DNA of 64,000 nucleotides from Corynebacterium sp. HS2168-gen11 (GTDB lineage: Bacteria; Actinomycetota; Actinomycetes; Mycobacteriales; Mycobacteriaceae), in assembly GCF_024834075.1 (NCBI RefSeq), contig NZ_JANUXR010000005.1, positions 62,001 through 126,000 of the forward strand. The letters are read 5' to 3'. Numbering within the stretch: position 1 is the stretch's first letter; each line of letters starts with the position of its first letter. The notes under the pieces were generated by a model. That model saw nothing but the letters and a program-made list of their open reading frames with translations, was not told where the DNA came from and made no database searches. The translations under genes and the position numbers were made by a program. This document shows, piece after piece, positions 38,586 to 47,689 of this stretch.

Positions 38586-39830
38586 TTACTTCTTGTAGCT
38601 ACCGAACCAAGCTTCGGTCTTTTCAGCAGCGTTGCCTTCGGTTACTTCACCGTTGACCAGTGCCTTACCGAAGTTCTCAGCAGCCTCCCAGTAGTTGCTC
38701 ATTGGCTCAACAGTTGGCTGGAGGATAGAAGCCTTTGCAACAGTCTCGAACAGTGCAACAGCAACTGGATCAGCAGCGATCTCGGAGTCAGCGGCCAAGG
38801 TCTTATCGGATGGGATAACACCATTCTTCTCGTAGTGAACCTTCTGAGACTCAGCAGATGCCAAGAACTCAGCAAACTTTGCAGCTACAACCTGGTTCTT
38901 AGAGTTAGGGTTGTATGCAACTGCCTTGGAGCCGGAGAATGCCTTGATCTGAACGTCAGTGCCGTCGAGCTTGAAGGTTGGCAGAGAAGCAACTGCGTAG
39001 TTGTCGCCAAGTGCTTCTTGAACGTTCTTAGCGTCCCATGCACCGGAGAAGACAACATCAACAGCGCCATCCTTGAGGCCACCAAGACCTGCACCGTCAG
39101 CATCGTTCACGAAGTTAGGGTTCTTTGCAACACCTGCGAGGTACTTGGTGACAGCTGCAGCCTTGTCGCCTGGCTGAATACCAGCAGACTCATCAAGGCC
39201 GTCTGCACCGAAGAAGGTGGTGCCAGCACCTGCATAGAAACCTGCGATGTACCATGCGTTGGACAATGGGAAGGAAACCTTTGCCTTCTCGAGCATGGTA
39301 TCGAAGGACTTCACGTCGTCAGCAGAGAGCTTGGACTTGTTGTAGTACATGAACCAGGTATTTGGCTCGTATGGCAGACCATAAGCTTCACCATCTGGAC
39401 CTGCAACGGAGTCCATCAAGGACTTCTCGGTCTGCATCTTCAGCTGAGCAGCACCGTCGTCAGAAAGCTGGCCAATAGCCTGAGCTGCATGCAGTGAACC
39501 AAGCTGGTCATTTGCGAACAGATAAACGTCTGCTGCAGCTGATGGGTCCTGCTTTACGGTGTCACCCGCATCGCCTGCGGATACAACATCGTTCTTCCAG
39601 GTGATGTTCAAATCAGGGTTAGCTTCTTCGAACTTCTTCTCCATGGTTTGCAGCCAAGCGCTGTCATCGGTCTGGTCTTCCTGGGAAGCCCAAACGGTCA
39701 AGGTAACGTCGCCAGATTCTGCACCGCCTGCTGGAGCAGCAGCTTCTTCAGAACCAGAGGAGCATGCTACCAAGGTTGCAGAACCAAGAACGGTAGCCAT
39801 AACAGCGGCAAAAGCCTTGCGCTTAATCAT
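38586..39830 (-). CDS. musE: Maltose/maltodextrin-binding lipoprotein, MalE/MusE type
   Basis: Lipoprotein of 414 aa. Lipobox LVAC (Cys23), a Ser/Glu/Ala-rich linker, then a family 1 binding-protein fold: VTLTVWASQEDQTDDSAWLQ, FEEANPDLNITWKND, LPYEPNTWFMYYNKSKLSAD, VVFSGAWDAKNVQEAL, FSGSKAVAYNPNSKN. A GTG at 39842 in the same frame is closer to AAGAAAG and may be the true start. It is the first gene of the importer operon and faces the GH13 enzyme across a 365-bp regulatory gap. The ligand is inferred from context. Confidence 0.87.
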   Translation of the reverse strand: MIKRKAFAAVMATVLGSATLVACSSGSEEAAAPAGGAESGDVTLTVWASQEDQTDDSAWLQTMEKKFEEANPDLNITWKNDVVSAGDAGDTVKQDPSAAADVYLFANDQLGSLHAAQAIGQLSDDGAAQLKMQTEKSLMDSVAGPDGEAYGLPYEPNTWFMYYNKSKLSADDVKSFDTMLEKAKVSFPLSNAWYIAGFYAGAGTTFFGADGLDESAGIQPGDKAAAVTKYLAGVAKNPNFVNDADGAGLGGLKDGAVDVVFSGAWDAKNVQEALGDNYAVASLPTFKLDGTDVQIKAFSGSKAVAYNPNSKNQVVAAKFAEFLASAESQKVHYEKNGVIPSDKTLAADSEIAADPVAVALFETVAKASILQPTVEPMSNYWEAAENFGKALVNGEVTEGNAAEKTEAWFGSYKK

Positions 39831-39918
39831 CAAGATAAACACACCACTTTCTTCATTAAAGGGAATTCTCCCAACATGCAGATGGGAGCTCGAAAGTTTT
39901 TCGATCGAAAGATATTAA

Positions 39919-39930
39919 GAAAACGTTCTC
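39919..39930 (-). promoter_or_regulatory. Candidate LacI-type operator upstream of musE
   Basis: GAAAACGTTCTC, an imperfect palindrome around AACGTT with the form of LacI/GalR-family operators, at the likely start of the musE transcript. AACGTTCT occurs again 46 bp away. Confidence 0.5.
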
Positions 39931-39965
39931 TGCATACTATTGACACAAAGTTTTTAATACCAGAT

Positions 39966-39977
39966 GTAACGTTCTAC
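39966..39977. promoter_or_regulatory. Second AACGTTCT site in the musE / GH13 gap
   Basis: TGTAACGTTCTA shares AACGTTCT with the first site. A TTGACA at 39940-39945 lies between them. The rest of the gap up to 40195 is AT-rich with no gene. Confidence 0.35.
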
Positions 39978-40195
39978 TTTTCATCCACGAATAATATCTA
40001 ACCACAGTGTGTAACCATACAAAATAAAAACAATGTGACAAAATGCATATTTTGCTTCATTCACGCAGGAAACAGTCCGCAACCACCACTAATACATGAA
40101 AAACATCACACCTATACCCCCTCCTAAAAGGGGTTATAACCATGTATTCAAAATTTATAACCACCCTGCGTTCCAGTCTTAATGACCTCCAGATC

Positions 40196-40201
40196 TACAC
40201 T
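40196..40201 (+). promoter_or_regulatory. -10 hexamer for a leaderless GH13 transcript
   Basis: TACACT ends 6 nt before the ATG at 40208. With no Shine-Dalgarno present, this spacing puts transcription start at or near the A of the ATG. Confidence 0.45.
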
Positions 40202-40207
40202 ATCCTC

Positions 40208-41710
40208 ATGACCTCTCACACTTGGCTTCACGACGCCGTCTTCTACCAGCTGTATCCGCAATCCTTCAACGACACCAACCACGACGGCATTGGCGACCTC
40301 CCCGGCATCACCGCCAAACTCCCATACCTCGCTGAGCTGGGCATTAACGCCATCTGGATCAACCCAATCTTCGACTCCCCATTCCTCGACGCCGGCTACG
40401 ACATCCGCGATTACTACACCATCGCCCCTCGCTACGGCGCGCTATCCGACCTCCATACGCTTGTCGACGCAGCCCACAACCTCAACATCAAAATCCTTCT
40501 CGATCTCGTCCCAGGCCACACCAGCGACCAACACCCCTGGTTCCAAAACTCCCGCACCACCACCCAAACCCCTGATGATGACCGCTACATCTGGACCAAC
40601 TCCTGGTTCGGCAACGCCTCCGGCCTCCCGTTTGTCGCCGGCGTTGCCCCACGCAACGGCTGCTACGTCCTGAACTTCTTCCACAGCCAACCTGCCTTGA
40701 ATTTCGGCTTCGCGAATCCAACTGAACCATGGCAAGATTCCCTTCAGGGGGTAGGCCCAGCGAAAAATCGTGACGAAATCGCAAATATCCTGCGCTTTTG
40801 GCTGTCACAAGGCGTCGACGGTTTCCGCGTCGACATGGCCGATTCTCTCGTAAAATTCGACACCCCTGAGAAGACCGCCACCATCGAAACCTGGCGCGAA
40901 ATCTTTTCCTCCGTCAAGCCCGAATTCCCCGATGCCGTTTTCGTCTCCGAATGGGGCCACCCTTGGCAATCCTTCGCCGCCGGCTTCGACATGGACTTTT
41001 ACCTCGATTGGCCTGGCAACGGCTACAACAAACTGATCCGCTCCCCTCAGGGGGTATTCCACGCCGATTCCGACACCCCTGTCGCTGAATTCTTTGACGA
41101 CTACCTGCCTCAATATCACCGCACCCGCGATGACGGCCTCTTCTGCTTCATCTCCGGCAGCCACGACAACGACCGCCTCGCCTATCACCTCACCGACCGC
41201 GAACGCCGCCTCTACTTCCTGTTCATGCTGACCATGCCCGGCGCGCCATTCCTCTATTACGGCGACGAAATCGGCATGACCTGGCATGATCTCCCAACCC
41301 ATGAAGGCGGCTACACCCGCACAGGTTCACGCACCCCGATGCAGTGGGACGCATCTCTGCCAAACTGCGGCTTTACGACGTCCACCAGCCCCTACCTGCC
41401 CGCCTTCTCCGACACCGACGTCGTCTCTCAACGCAATTGCGCTGATTCCTTGCTCAACTACGTCAAGTCTCTGATTGCCCTACGCCATCAAACCCCTGAT
41501 CTTCAGGGGGTTGCAGCCTTGGAAGTCATCTCCCACCCTGAGCACCCACGTTTGATGCATTACCGCCGCGGTGACTGCGAAATTTATCTCAACTTGAGCC
41601 AGCACGAATTGACTCTTTCTTCAGGAGGTAAATCGGCACTGTTCAGTTTTGAAGCCTCGGTTGCTGAAAACATAACCCTCCCAAGTTTCAGTGGAGTTAT
41701 CTTGCACTAG
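40208..41710 (+). CDS. GH13 alpha-glucosidase (oligo-1,6-glucosidase/alpha-amylase family)
   Basis: Cytoplasmic glycoside hydrolase of 500 aa; no signal peptide. GH13 motifs in order: AGYDIRDYYTIAPRYGAL, region I DLVPGHTSDQHPWF, region II GVDGFRVDMAD (nucleophile Asp), region III FVSEWGHPW (acid/base Glu), region IV SGSHDNDR. The DxxDYxxIxPxYG and HTSDxHPWF pattern points to enzymes acting on short alpha-glucosides rather than polymer. The ATG at 40208 is preferred: the usual GH13 N-terminus (WLHDAVFYQLYPQSF) follows at once, while a frame from 40142 adds 22 unrelated residues. It diverges from the maltose importer and probably degrades its substrate. Confidence 0.85.
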   Translation: MTSHTWLHDAVFYQLYPQSFNDTNHDGIGDLPGITAKLPYLAELGINAIWINPIFDSPFLDAGYDIRDYYTIAPRYGALSDLHTLVDAAHNLNIKILLDLVPGHTSDQHPWFQNSRTTTQTPDDDRYIWTNSWFGNASGLPFVAGVAPRNGCYVLNFFHSQPALNFGFANPTEPWQDSLQGVGPAKNRDEIANILRFWLSQGVDGFRVDMADSLVKFDTPEKTATIETWREIFSSVKPEFPDAVFVSEWGHPWQSFAAGFDMDFYLDWPGNGYNKLIRSPQGVFHADSDTPVAEFFDDYLPQYHRTRDDGLFCFISGSHDNDRLAYHLTDRERRLYFLFMLTMPGAPFLYYGDEIGMTWHDLPTHEGGYTRTGSRTPMQWDASLPNCGFTTSTSPYLPAFSDTDVVSQRNCADSLLNYVKSLIALRHQTPDLQGVAALEVISHPEHPRLMHYRRGDCEIYLNLSQHELTLSSGGKSALFSFEASVAENITLPSFSGVILH

Positions 41711-41754
41711 CAGATCAACCCCTGAAAAGCGACTGGGTTTCTCAAAATCACATG

Positions 41755-41811
41755 AAATCTGTGGATAACTTTTTTCACCCTTCCTGAAATGGCGTAGTTA
41801 TCCACAGATTT
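41755..41811. promoter_or_regulatory. Two consensus DnaA boxes in a perfect 16-bp inverted repeat
   Basis: AAATCTGTGGATAACT (41755-41770) pairs exactly with 41796-41811 across 25 bp. Each arm contains the consensus DnaA box TTATCCACA (41760-41768 on the minus strand, 41798-41806 on the plus strand). It lies between the GH13 gene and the HNH gene. Confidence 0.75.
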
Positions 41812-41856
41812 ACAAAAATTGCTCTCTTCCACTGGCGCTACCCCCTGATAGTCTTT

Positions 41857-41862
41857 TACAGT
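41857..41862 (+). promoter_or_regulatory. -10 hexamer for a leaderless HNH-gene transcript
   Basis: TACAGT ends 6 nt before the ATG at 41869, the same spacing as at the GH13 gene, again without a ribosome binding site. Confidence 0.45.
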
Positions 41863-41868
41863 CACGCT

Positions 41869-43026
41869 ATGTCATTTTCCCAGTGGACCTCGGCCCAACA
41901 TTCCGGTGCCGCCATGCTTCTCGACTTGGCCTTGCATAAGCGCAGCGCCGAGGAGCTTGAATCTGCCGCGAAAATGGATTTTTCTCGCGCGCGTCACTTG
42001 GTGTGGCTATCGCGCCAGTATGTTCCAGCGCTATTGCGCCATGCAACGTCGTTTGAGCTTTCTGTGGATCAACTAGATGTTATTAACAAATTCGTCAAAC
42101 AAATTTCCACTCCGTATGATCTCGACGCCTTGCGCCGCGAATTCATCGAGCAGGCTGCCACTATGCTATTGCGCGATCTTCGCGCTTATATGACGCGTCG
42201 CGTCCAGGAGATCAACAATACCGCCGCGCGCCCGATGCCTGCCGCCCGCTTTAACCTGGGCCGCACCCCTGATGCACATGGCCGCGTCCATTTCAGCGGC
42301 TGGATGCCCGAAGATCATGCCCATATGCTGCGCAATCGCCTTCAAGCCGATGCCCGCTCACTTCGCGCTGCAAACGAAAGCCTTTCGCTTCTCGACGCTC
42401 TCGGCCAGGCCGCCATCACCCGCCTACTTTCCCAATCCTTGCACGAGCCAACTCATGAGCCTTGCTTCTTGTTGCCTCTCGACGCTGACACCACCTATTT
42501 CGCTGATGGCAAAGTAGTGACCTCTGATGGCGATTTACTCAACATCCACGACTTGCTAAACCAATCCATCAGCCACTTCGGCTACGCCATCGCTTGGGGA
42601 CTCAACGAGCAAGGCCACCCAACTCCTGTTGCCGCTGCTCGCATCCAACGCACCGAGTTGCTTCCAAATAAGGATCCAGATCGATTCTTTTCTCCTTGGC
42701 AAAAATACTTAGCAGCAATCGAACATCTGACCTGCGTGCATGATCAGTGCGATATTTCTGCACAATCCTGCGAAGGACACCATCTCAAACCTTGGGCCTC
42801 AGGCGGCCCAACCAGCTATGACAACCTAGTCCCGCTGTGTAAATATCACAACCGCCGCAACGACGACTTCCCTCAGGGGTTAACTTCAAAAGGAAGAATC
42901 GAAAAAGATCCGAAAACCGGTATTCCAGGCAGACGTACCCCTGATGGTGATGCCTTGAAATTCCGCGTTCACATCAAAAGCGCCGCTTACTGGGCTTATA
43001 CCTATTACAGACACGAGCTTGAATAA
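41869..43026 (+). CDS. DUF222-HNH endonuclease family protein
   Basis: Protein of 385 aa of the actinobacterial DUF222-HNH family, present in many copies in mycobacteria and corynebacteria. The helical DUF222 part spans about residues 20-270; the HNH nuclease motif is near residues 295-335: CDISAQSCEGHHLKPW, then GGPTSYDNLVPLCKYHNRR, with the expected His-His, Asn and His. Several relatives lie within mobile DNA, but no mobile element is visible here. Function is unproven. It is transcribed toward the pullulanase gene, with a shared terminator between them. Confidence 0.85.
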   Translation: MSFSQWTSAQHSGAAMLLDLALHKRSAEELESAAKMDFSRARHLVWLSRQYVPALLRHATSFELSVDQLDVINKFVKQISTPYDLDALRREFIEQAATMLLRDLRAYMTRRVQEINNTAARPMPAARFNLGRTPDAHGRVHFSGWMPEDHAHMLRNRLQADARSLRAANESLSLLDALGQAAITRLLSQSLHEPTHEPCFLLPLDADTTYFADGKVVTSDGDLLNIHDLLNQSISHFGYAIAWGLNEQGHPTPVAAARIQRTELLPNKDPDRFFSPWQKYLAAIEHLTCVHDQCDISAQSCEGHHLKPWASGGPTSYDNLVPLCKYHNRRNDDFPQGLTSKGRIEKDPKTGIPGRRTPDGDALKFRVHIKSAAYWAYTYYRHELE

Positions 43027-43150
43027 GACTTCCACCCTGTTTTGCGCATAACCGTTCGCCAGAACGGTGACTCCATGCTGCCTATCGCATGCCGACTACC
43101 TGCGGAAGCGCACGCTGCACGCAGCCCAACCTTGCTTGTTAAAATTCTTA

Positions 43151-43176
43151 AGGGGCAACACAATCGTGTTGCCCCT
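43151..43176. terminator. Bidirectional terminator between the HNH and pulA genes
   Basis: AGGGGCAACAC (43151-43161) pairs perfectly with GTGTTGCCCCT (43166-43176) across 4 nt; AATT/TTAA-rich flanks on both sides. Two genes converge on it. Confidence 0.82.
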
Positions 43177-43190
43177 AATTGTCGATGCTG

Positions 43191-45005
43191 CTATTCGACT
43201 CGCTCAAGTACTGATACACTCAGCGGTCCAACACCAAATTCACTCTTCAGCGTGATCGGCTGCGGATTCTGGAACACCGTTCCATCATTGATATGCACTT
43301 TATAAACCCCTGATGGGAGTCCGTGCACCCAATAGTGTTCACCCGCATTCACCATCACAATTGCGTCCCGTTTCTCCCCGAACGCATCATAAACCCGGTA
43401 GCTGAGGTGATGCCCCTCCGCCGCCCAAATCTCCGGCACATAAACCCCTGAGTGGGTCCATTCATGTTCCTTCCGGAACTTATTCAGATGCCGCACCATC
43501 CCGCTTTCTTTCGCGAATCGTGCCGCCCTGTCGTAGTCGAACGCATTGACCTCATCAGCGCTCTTGTACGAATTCTCGTCGCCGTTTTTGGTGCGCATGA
43601 ATTCCTGCCCCGCATGCAAAAACAGAATTCCCTTCGCCAAGTATTGCGTCGCTGTCCCCAGCGCTTGTCGACGCGCAAGTCCGTTTTCACTTTCATGTTC
43701 CAACCCAGCTGTACCACGCAGCTTGTCGAACATCGTCCAGTTATCATGCGCCTCGTTGTACACTACTGAGCTGCTTGGATCCAGCGGGTGCAGCGCGTCA
43801 AACAGACGCCTTGCGGTGTCTCCTTCAAGCCCTGATACGAATCCACGATCTTGAATTTCAAAGTTATTGCCTTTTACAAGATCGCGATAGGTGTCATTGA
43901 ACATTCCGATCCGCGGCATATGCTGCGCATGCCCTTGGTGCGCACTTTTTACCCCCTGAGGGTGATTGCCCAGATCCCATCCTTCGCCAATCACAATAAT
44001 CCCCGGATCAATCTCATCCAACGCCTTGCGCACCGCGTTCATGGTGTCAACGTCGTGAATACCCATGAGGTCGAATCGGAACCCATCCAGCCCAAATGTC
44101 TTCGCCCAGTACACCACCGAATCAACAATGAATTTGCGCATCATCGGCTTTTCACTGGCGGTTTCATTGCCACATCCTGTGGCGTTGTGGAACTTGCCAG
44201 ACTTAGTCATCCTGAAGTAGTAGCCTGGCACCGTTTTTTGCAGCGGATTAGTGTCTGTTTCATAGACGTGGTTGTAAACAACGTCCATGATCACCCGAAT
44301 CCCGTTGTCATGCAGAGTGTCGACAAGCTGCTTAAACTCAACCAATCGACACAGCGGATCATGCGGATTTGTCGCATACGACCCTTCCGGAACGTTATAG
44401 TGCACCGGATCATAGCCCCAGTTGTACTGAGCGTTGTAGCTCAAATCACCGGTCTCATCCACGCTGCCAAAATCATAAACCGGCAGCAGCTGCAGATGCG
44501 TAAACCCCTGATGCTTCAGATAGTCGAGCCCCGAAAGATTCCCCTTCGCAGTCCGCGTCCCCGACTCCGTCAACCCCAAAAACTTACCTTTGTGCTTGAT
44601 CCCATTATCCGGCCGAATGGTCAAGTCCCTGACATGAGCCTCGTAGATGATCGCTTGCGTGGCGTCCCCAAAACTTGGCATCCGCCGCGCTTCTCCAAGC
44701 AGCTTTTCGACGTCCACCACTACACCTTTTTCCCCATTCGCAGTCACTGCCCGCGCATAAGGATCAACGGTAGTCACAATCTCACCGTTTTCATGCTCAA
44801 TGCGATAGACGTATTCTTGTCCCTCAGCATCTGCTACCTCAGGGGTTTCCCATACCCCCTGAGGAGATTTTGTCATGGATTTGTCTATTCCGCCCAGCAC
44901 CAACACCACTTGTTTTGCGGTTGGCGCCCAGATTCGAAACGTCGCTACCCCCTGATGGAAGTTGATGCCTAGTGGTCCTGAATATGTTGGGTACTGTTGT
45001 GTCAC
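43191..45005 (-). CDS. pulA: Type I pullulanase
   Basis: Debranching enzyme of 604 aa that cleaves alpha-1,6 bonds of branched glucans. The N-terminal carbohydrate-binding (CBM48) domain (about 10-100, VATFRIWAPTAKQVVLVL) is followed by the GH13_14 core. It has the pullulanase hallmark YNWGYDP, region I DVVYNHV, region II DGFRFDLMGIHD, region III VIGEGWDLG and region IV NEAHDNW. It lacks the large N-terminal domains and signal peptide of secreted pullulanases, so it acts in the cytoplasm, presumably on glycogen or imported maltodextrin. Its start overlaps the stop of the DUF4032 gene by 4 nt. Confidence 0.92.
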   Translation of the reverse strand: MTQQYPTYSGPLGINFHQGVATFRIWAPTAKQVVLVLGGIDKSMTKSPQGVWETPEVADAEGQEYVYRIEHENGEIVTTVDPYARAVTANGEKGVVVDVEKLLGEARRMPSFGDATQAIIYEAHVRDLTIRPDNGIKHKGKFLGLTESGTRTAKGNLSGLDYLKHQGFTHLQLLPVYDFGSVDETGDLSYNAQYNWGYDPVHYNVPEGSYATNPHDPLCRLVEFKQLVDTLHDNGIRVIMDVVYNHVYETDTNPLQKTVPGYYFRMTKSGKFHNATGCGNETASEKPMMRKFIVDSVVYWAKTFGLDGFRFDLMGIHDVDTMNAVRKALDEIDPGIIVIGEGWDLGNHPQGVKSAHQGHAQHMPRIGMFNDTYRDLVKGNNFEIQDRGFVSGLEGDTARRLFDALHPLDPSSSVVYNEAHDNWTMFDKLRGTAGLEHESENGLARRQALGTATQYLAKGILFLHAGQEFMRTKNGDENSYKSADEVNAFDYDRAARFAKESGMVRHLNKFRKEHEWTHSGVYVPEIWAAEGHHLSYRVYDAFGEKRDAIVMVNAGEHYWVHGLPSGVYKVHINDGTVFQNPQPITLKSEFGVGPLSVSVLERVE

Positions 45006-46294
45006 GACTGTCCTTCAACGGTTGGTGTTGTTTTTTCGTCTTTGAGGAGGATGATCGCTTCATCGCGATGTTCTGGCAACACTTTGTGGAAATAAGATTG
45101 CGCTGCTTCTTCCATCGGAATGTACGATGCGCGTTCCTGACTGAGATAGTAGCGGTGATCCAGAATCTCATGAAAAATCTGCGCTGGCTCGAGTTTTTCA
45201 GTCAGTTCCGCCGGTATTGCTGAAATAGTTGGAAGGTATTCCTCGTTAAACCACATCCGTGCGGCTTGTTCGGTGGTGTGGTCAGGGTGCTGCTGCTCAT
45301 ATTGCTGGATCTCGTTGAGAATTCGACGCGCTTGTTGTTCTTCCACGTCTAGCCCGAGCAGGTTAAATACTTGCTTGTGATGATGCCCTGGATCCACAAT
45401 CACTGGCCGTACGGTCACGGTATTTTCACCCCCTGAGGAGAGGGAGAGTTCTCCCACGTCAAACCCCATCTCCGCCAGCTTATCCAGCCTGTTTTGCAGC
45501 TTCCAGTTCTCATCCATCTTGATCATTTCTTCGGCAGTGAGCTCATGCCAGAGGTCCTCGTAGGTGCTCTGAATGAGATTGCCGAGGCTGATCGGGTCGA
45601 TGTTCGGGCTCAGCTTACCCCCTGAGGAGAGGTCCATCAGCTCGCCAATGATGTTGATCCGCGCAATCTCCACATCATATTCACGCCGCTGCTGCGAGAG
45701 CTGCGGTTGAAATTCACCAGTTTCCGCGTCAACGAGATAGGCACTGAAGGTGTCCGCGTCGCGCCGAAACAGCGTGTTGGAAAGTGAAACGTCTCCCCAG
45801 TAGAAATTGTTGAGGTGCAGTTTTACCAGCAGGATGGCCAGTGCCTTAATGAGCTTTTCCGGCGTTTCTTCCGGCAGGTCTCGCGTAAAAATCTCGCGAT
45901 ATGGCAGTGAGAATCGAAGATGCTCGGTGACCAATGCCGCGGTGAGAATATCGTCGCTGGTGTCGCGACGTCCGGTAATCACCGCGATCGGGGTAACTGC
46001 TGGCGCCCCGATGCGTTTGAGTTCTCGCAGCATGGCGTATTCGTGGTGAGCGGTATGGCGTCCGATTTCTTTCACAGCGGCGATTATGGCTGTGGTACTG
46101 CCATTGGTGATTCTGGTGGCGTTGGTGCTGCCATACTCGGTGTTGAGCTGGACGAATCGAACGGTGTGCCGCGAGATGCCTTTTGGCAGCTTGACCACGG
46201 TGTTGTCGTCCCAATCTTCCAGCGGAGTATTCCACGGTAGAGTCAGTAGCGCCGGCGCATAGGCACTGGCGCTGATATTCATGGTGTCGGTCAT
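45002..46294 (-). CDS. DUF4032 protein with kinase-like fold
   Basis: Cytoplasmic protein of 430 aa of the actinobacterial DUF4032 family. The N-terminal half resembles lipopolysaccharide-kinase-like folds: LPKGISRHTVRFVQ, AHHEYAMLRELKRIG, LVTEHLRFSLPYREIF, then LLVKLHLNNFYWGDVSLSNTLFRRD, where HLNNFYWGDVSLSN occupies the place of a kinase catalytic loop, and YLVDAETGEF the place of a metal-binding loop. The C-terminal half is helical. The gene overlaps pulA by 4 nt, so the two are coupled; a role in glycogen metabolism is inference from this link only. Confidence 0.82.
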   Translation of the reverse strand: MTDTMNISASAYAPALLTLPWNTPLEDWDDNTVVKLPKGISRHTVRFVQLNTEYGSTNATRITNGSTTAIIAAVKEIGRHTAHHEYAMLRELKRIGAPAVTPIAVITGRRDTSDDILTAALVTEHLRFSLPYREIFTRDLPEETPEKLIKALAILLVKLHLNNFYWGDVSLSNTLFRRDADTFSAYLVDAETGEFQPQLSQQRREYDVEIARINIIGELMDLSSGGKLSPNIDPISLGNLIQSTYEDLWHELTAEEMIKMDENWKLQNRLDKLAEMGFDVGELSLSSGGENTVTVRPVIVDPGHHHKQVFNLLGLDVEEQQARRILNEIQQYEQQHPDHTTEQAARMWFNEEYLPTISAIPAELTEKLEPAQIFHEILDHRYYLSQERASYIPMEEAAQSYFHKVLPEHRDEAIILLKDEKTTPTVEGQS

Positions 46295-46317
46295 GGCAAT
46301 TGTTTCTGTTCACGGCA

Positions 46318-46357
46318 ACAACCCGCCCCTCCCACAACCGCAGGAGAGACGGGTTGT
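46318..46357 (-). repeat. Inverted repeat after msiK
   Basis: ACAACCCG (46318-46325) pairs with CGGGTTGT (46350-46357); a few more pairs form inside. It lies 13 bp beyond the msiK stop and overlaps the DUF4032 promoter region. A weak terminator at best, because no U-run follows. Confidence 0.4.
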
Positions 46358-46369
46358 CAATTGGCTATA

Positions 46370-47458
46370 TTATGGCAGGCGTACGCCGGTACCAGCGGAG
46401 AAGTTGTGCTGGCTTTCTGGACGAATACGAACGTGCATCGTTGAACCTGGCGCTGGAGCCACATTTGGCTGCGCACGCACAACGATCTGGTCTTTTTCCG
46501 CCCCAACCAAACGTCCATACAGGTACGAGTCGGAGCCCAATTCCTCCACGAAATCCAAAATGAATGGAATGCTCTCACCAGATTCATCCACAATTTCCAA
46601 CGCCTCTGGACGGAAACCAATGGTGATCTTGCCTTCATCGCCTGGCGTAACGGCCGCCAACGTTTCCTCGCTAATTGGCACACGTGCATTACCAAGCTTT
46701 GCGACGCTGCCTTCAAGCTCAAAGGTCATAATGTTCATAGCAGGCGATCCAATGAATCCGGCCACAAACACGTTTGCTGGGTTTTCATAAAGTTCGCGTG
46801 GGCTGCCAACCTGCTGCAGAACACCGAAGTTCAGCACAGCGATACGATCACCCATGGTCAGTGCTTCGGTCTGGTCGTGGGTCACGTACACGGTGGTTAC
46901 GCCGAGCTTACGCTGCAATGCTGCAATTTGAGTACGCGTTTGCACACGCAGTTTAGCGTCGAGGTTCGACAGTGGCTCGTCCATCAAGAACACTTGTGGA
47001 TTACGCACGATTGCGCGACCCATTGCCACACGCTGACGCTGACCACCAGACAATGCCTTTGGCTTACGATCCAAGTATGGAACCAAGTCGAGCGTTTCTG
47101 CTGCTTCATTCACACGGCGATCAATTTCAGCCTTGTCCATGCCCGCGATCTTGAGCGCGAAACCCATGTTCTCGCGAACTGACATGTGTGGGTACAGTGC
47201 ATAGTTCTGGAAAACCATGGCAATATCGCGCTCTTTTGGTGGAGCGGTGGTGACATCACGATCGCCAATAAGAATGCGACCACCGGTGACATCTTCCAAG
47301 CCTGCAAGCATACGCAAAACTGTGGATTTACCGGAACCAGATGGACCAACCAGTACCAAGAACTCGCCGTCAGCGATTTCCAGATCAACGTTTTTCACAG
47401 TTGGTGCTTTAGCGCCTGGGTATGTCAGGCTGGCTTGATCGTAAACAACCTTTGCCAT
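46370..47458 (-). CDS. msiK: Multiple-sugar ABC importer ATPase, MsiK/UgpC type
   Basis: ATPase of 362 aa. Walker A GPSGSGKST (about residues 38-46), Q-loop FQNYALYPHMSV, signature LSGGQRQRVAMGRAI, Walker B VFLMDEPLSNLDAK, switch THDQTEA, then the C-terminal MalK/UgpC regulatory domain (about 240-362, IGFRPEALEI). GAAGGAA precedes the ATG; a longer frame to 47530 has no homology. Such ATPases serve several sugar importers in actinobacteria, so it is the likely motor of the MusEFG-like importer about 8 kb away, which encodes none. Confidence 0.9.
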   Translation of the reverse strand: MAKVVYDQASLTYPGAKAPTVKNVDLEIADGEFLVLVGPSGSGKSTVLRMLAGLEDVTGGRILIGDRDVTTAPPKERDIAMVFQNYALYPHMSVRENMGFALKIAGMDKAEIDRRVNEAAETLDLVPYLDRKPKALSGGQRQRVAMGRAIVRNPQVFLMDEPLSNLDAKLRVQTRTQIAALQRKLGVTTVYVTHDQTEALTMGDRIAVLNFGVLQQVGSPRELYENPANVFVAGFIGSPAMNIMTFELEGSVAKLGNARVPISEETLAAVTPGDEGKITIGFRPEALEIVDESGESIPFILDFVEELGSDSYLYGRLVGAEKDQIVVRAQPNVAPAPGSTMHVRIRPESQHNFSAGTGVRLP

Positions 47459-47689
47459 GATATTTCCTTCCATCGGCAGGTACGTGCCGAACGATCCGTA
47501 GTGGAACTGTACAAATTTGGCGACACTCACTCAGGAGTCCCATTTACTTAAAATAGCACCGATTTTTTCGTGCGCAGGGTTTGTGTGAAATACCACATCA
47601 TTCTTACCCCTCACCTGCACCCACGACGCCCAGCCCGCCGCGCCACTCAGCGCTCAGACCACGCCGCCCCGCGCCACAACCCCCTGATG

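Noticed and set aside
41869..43026. HNH gene as part of a homing or mobile element
   Set aside because: There is no second open reading frame, terminal repeat or interrupted gene around it. DUF222-HNH genes are common standing genes in these genomes.
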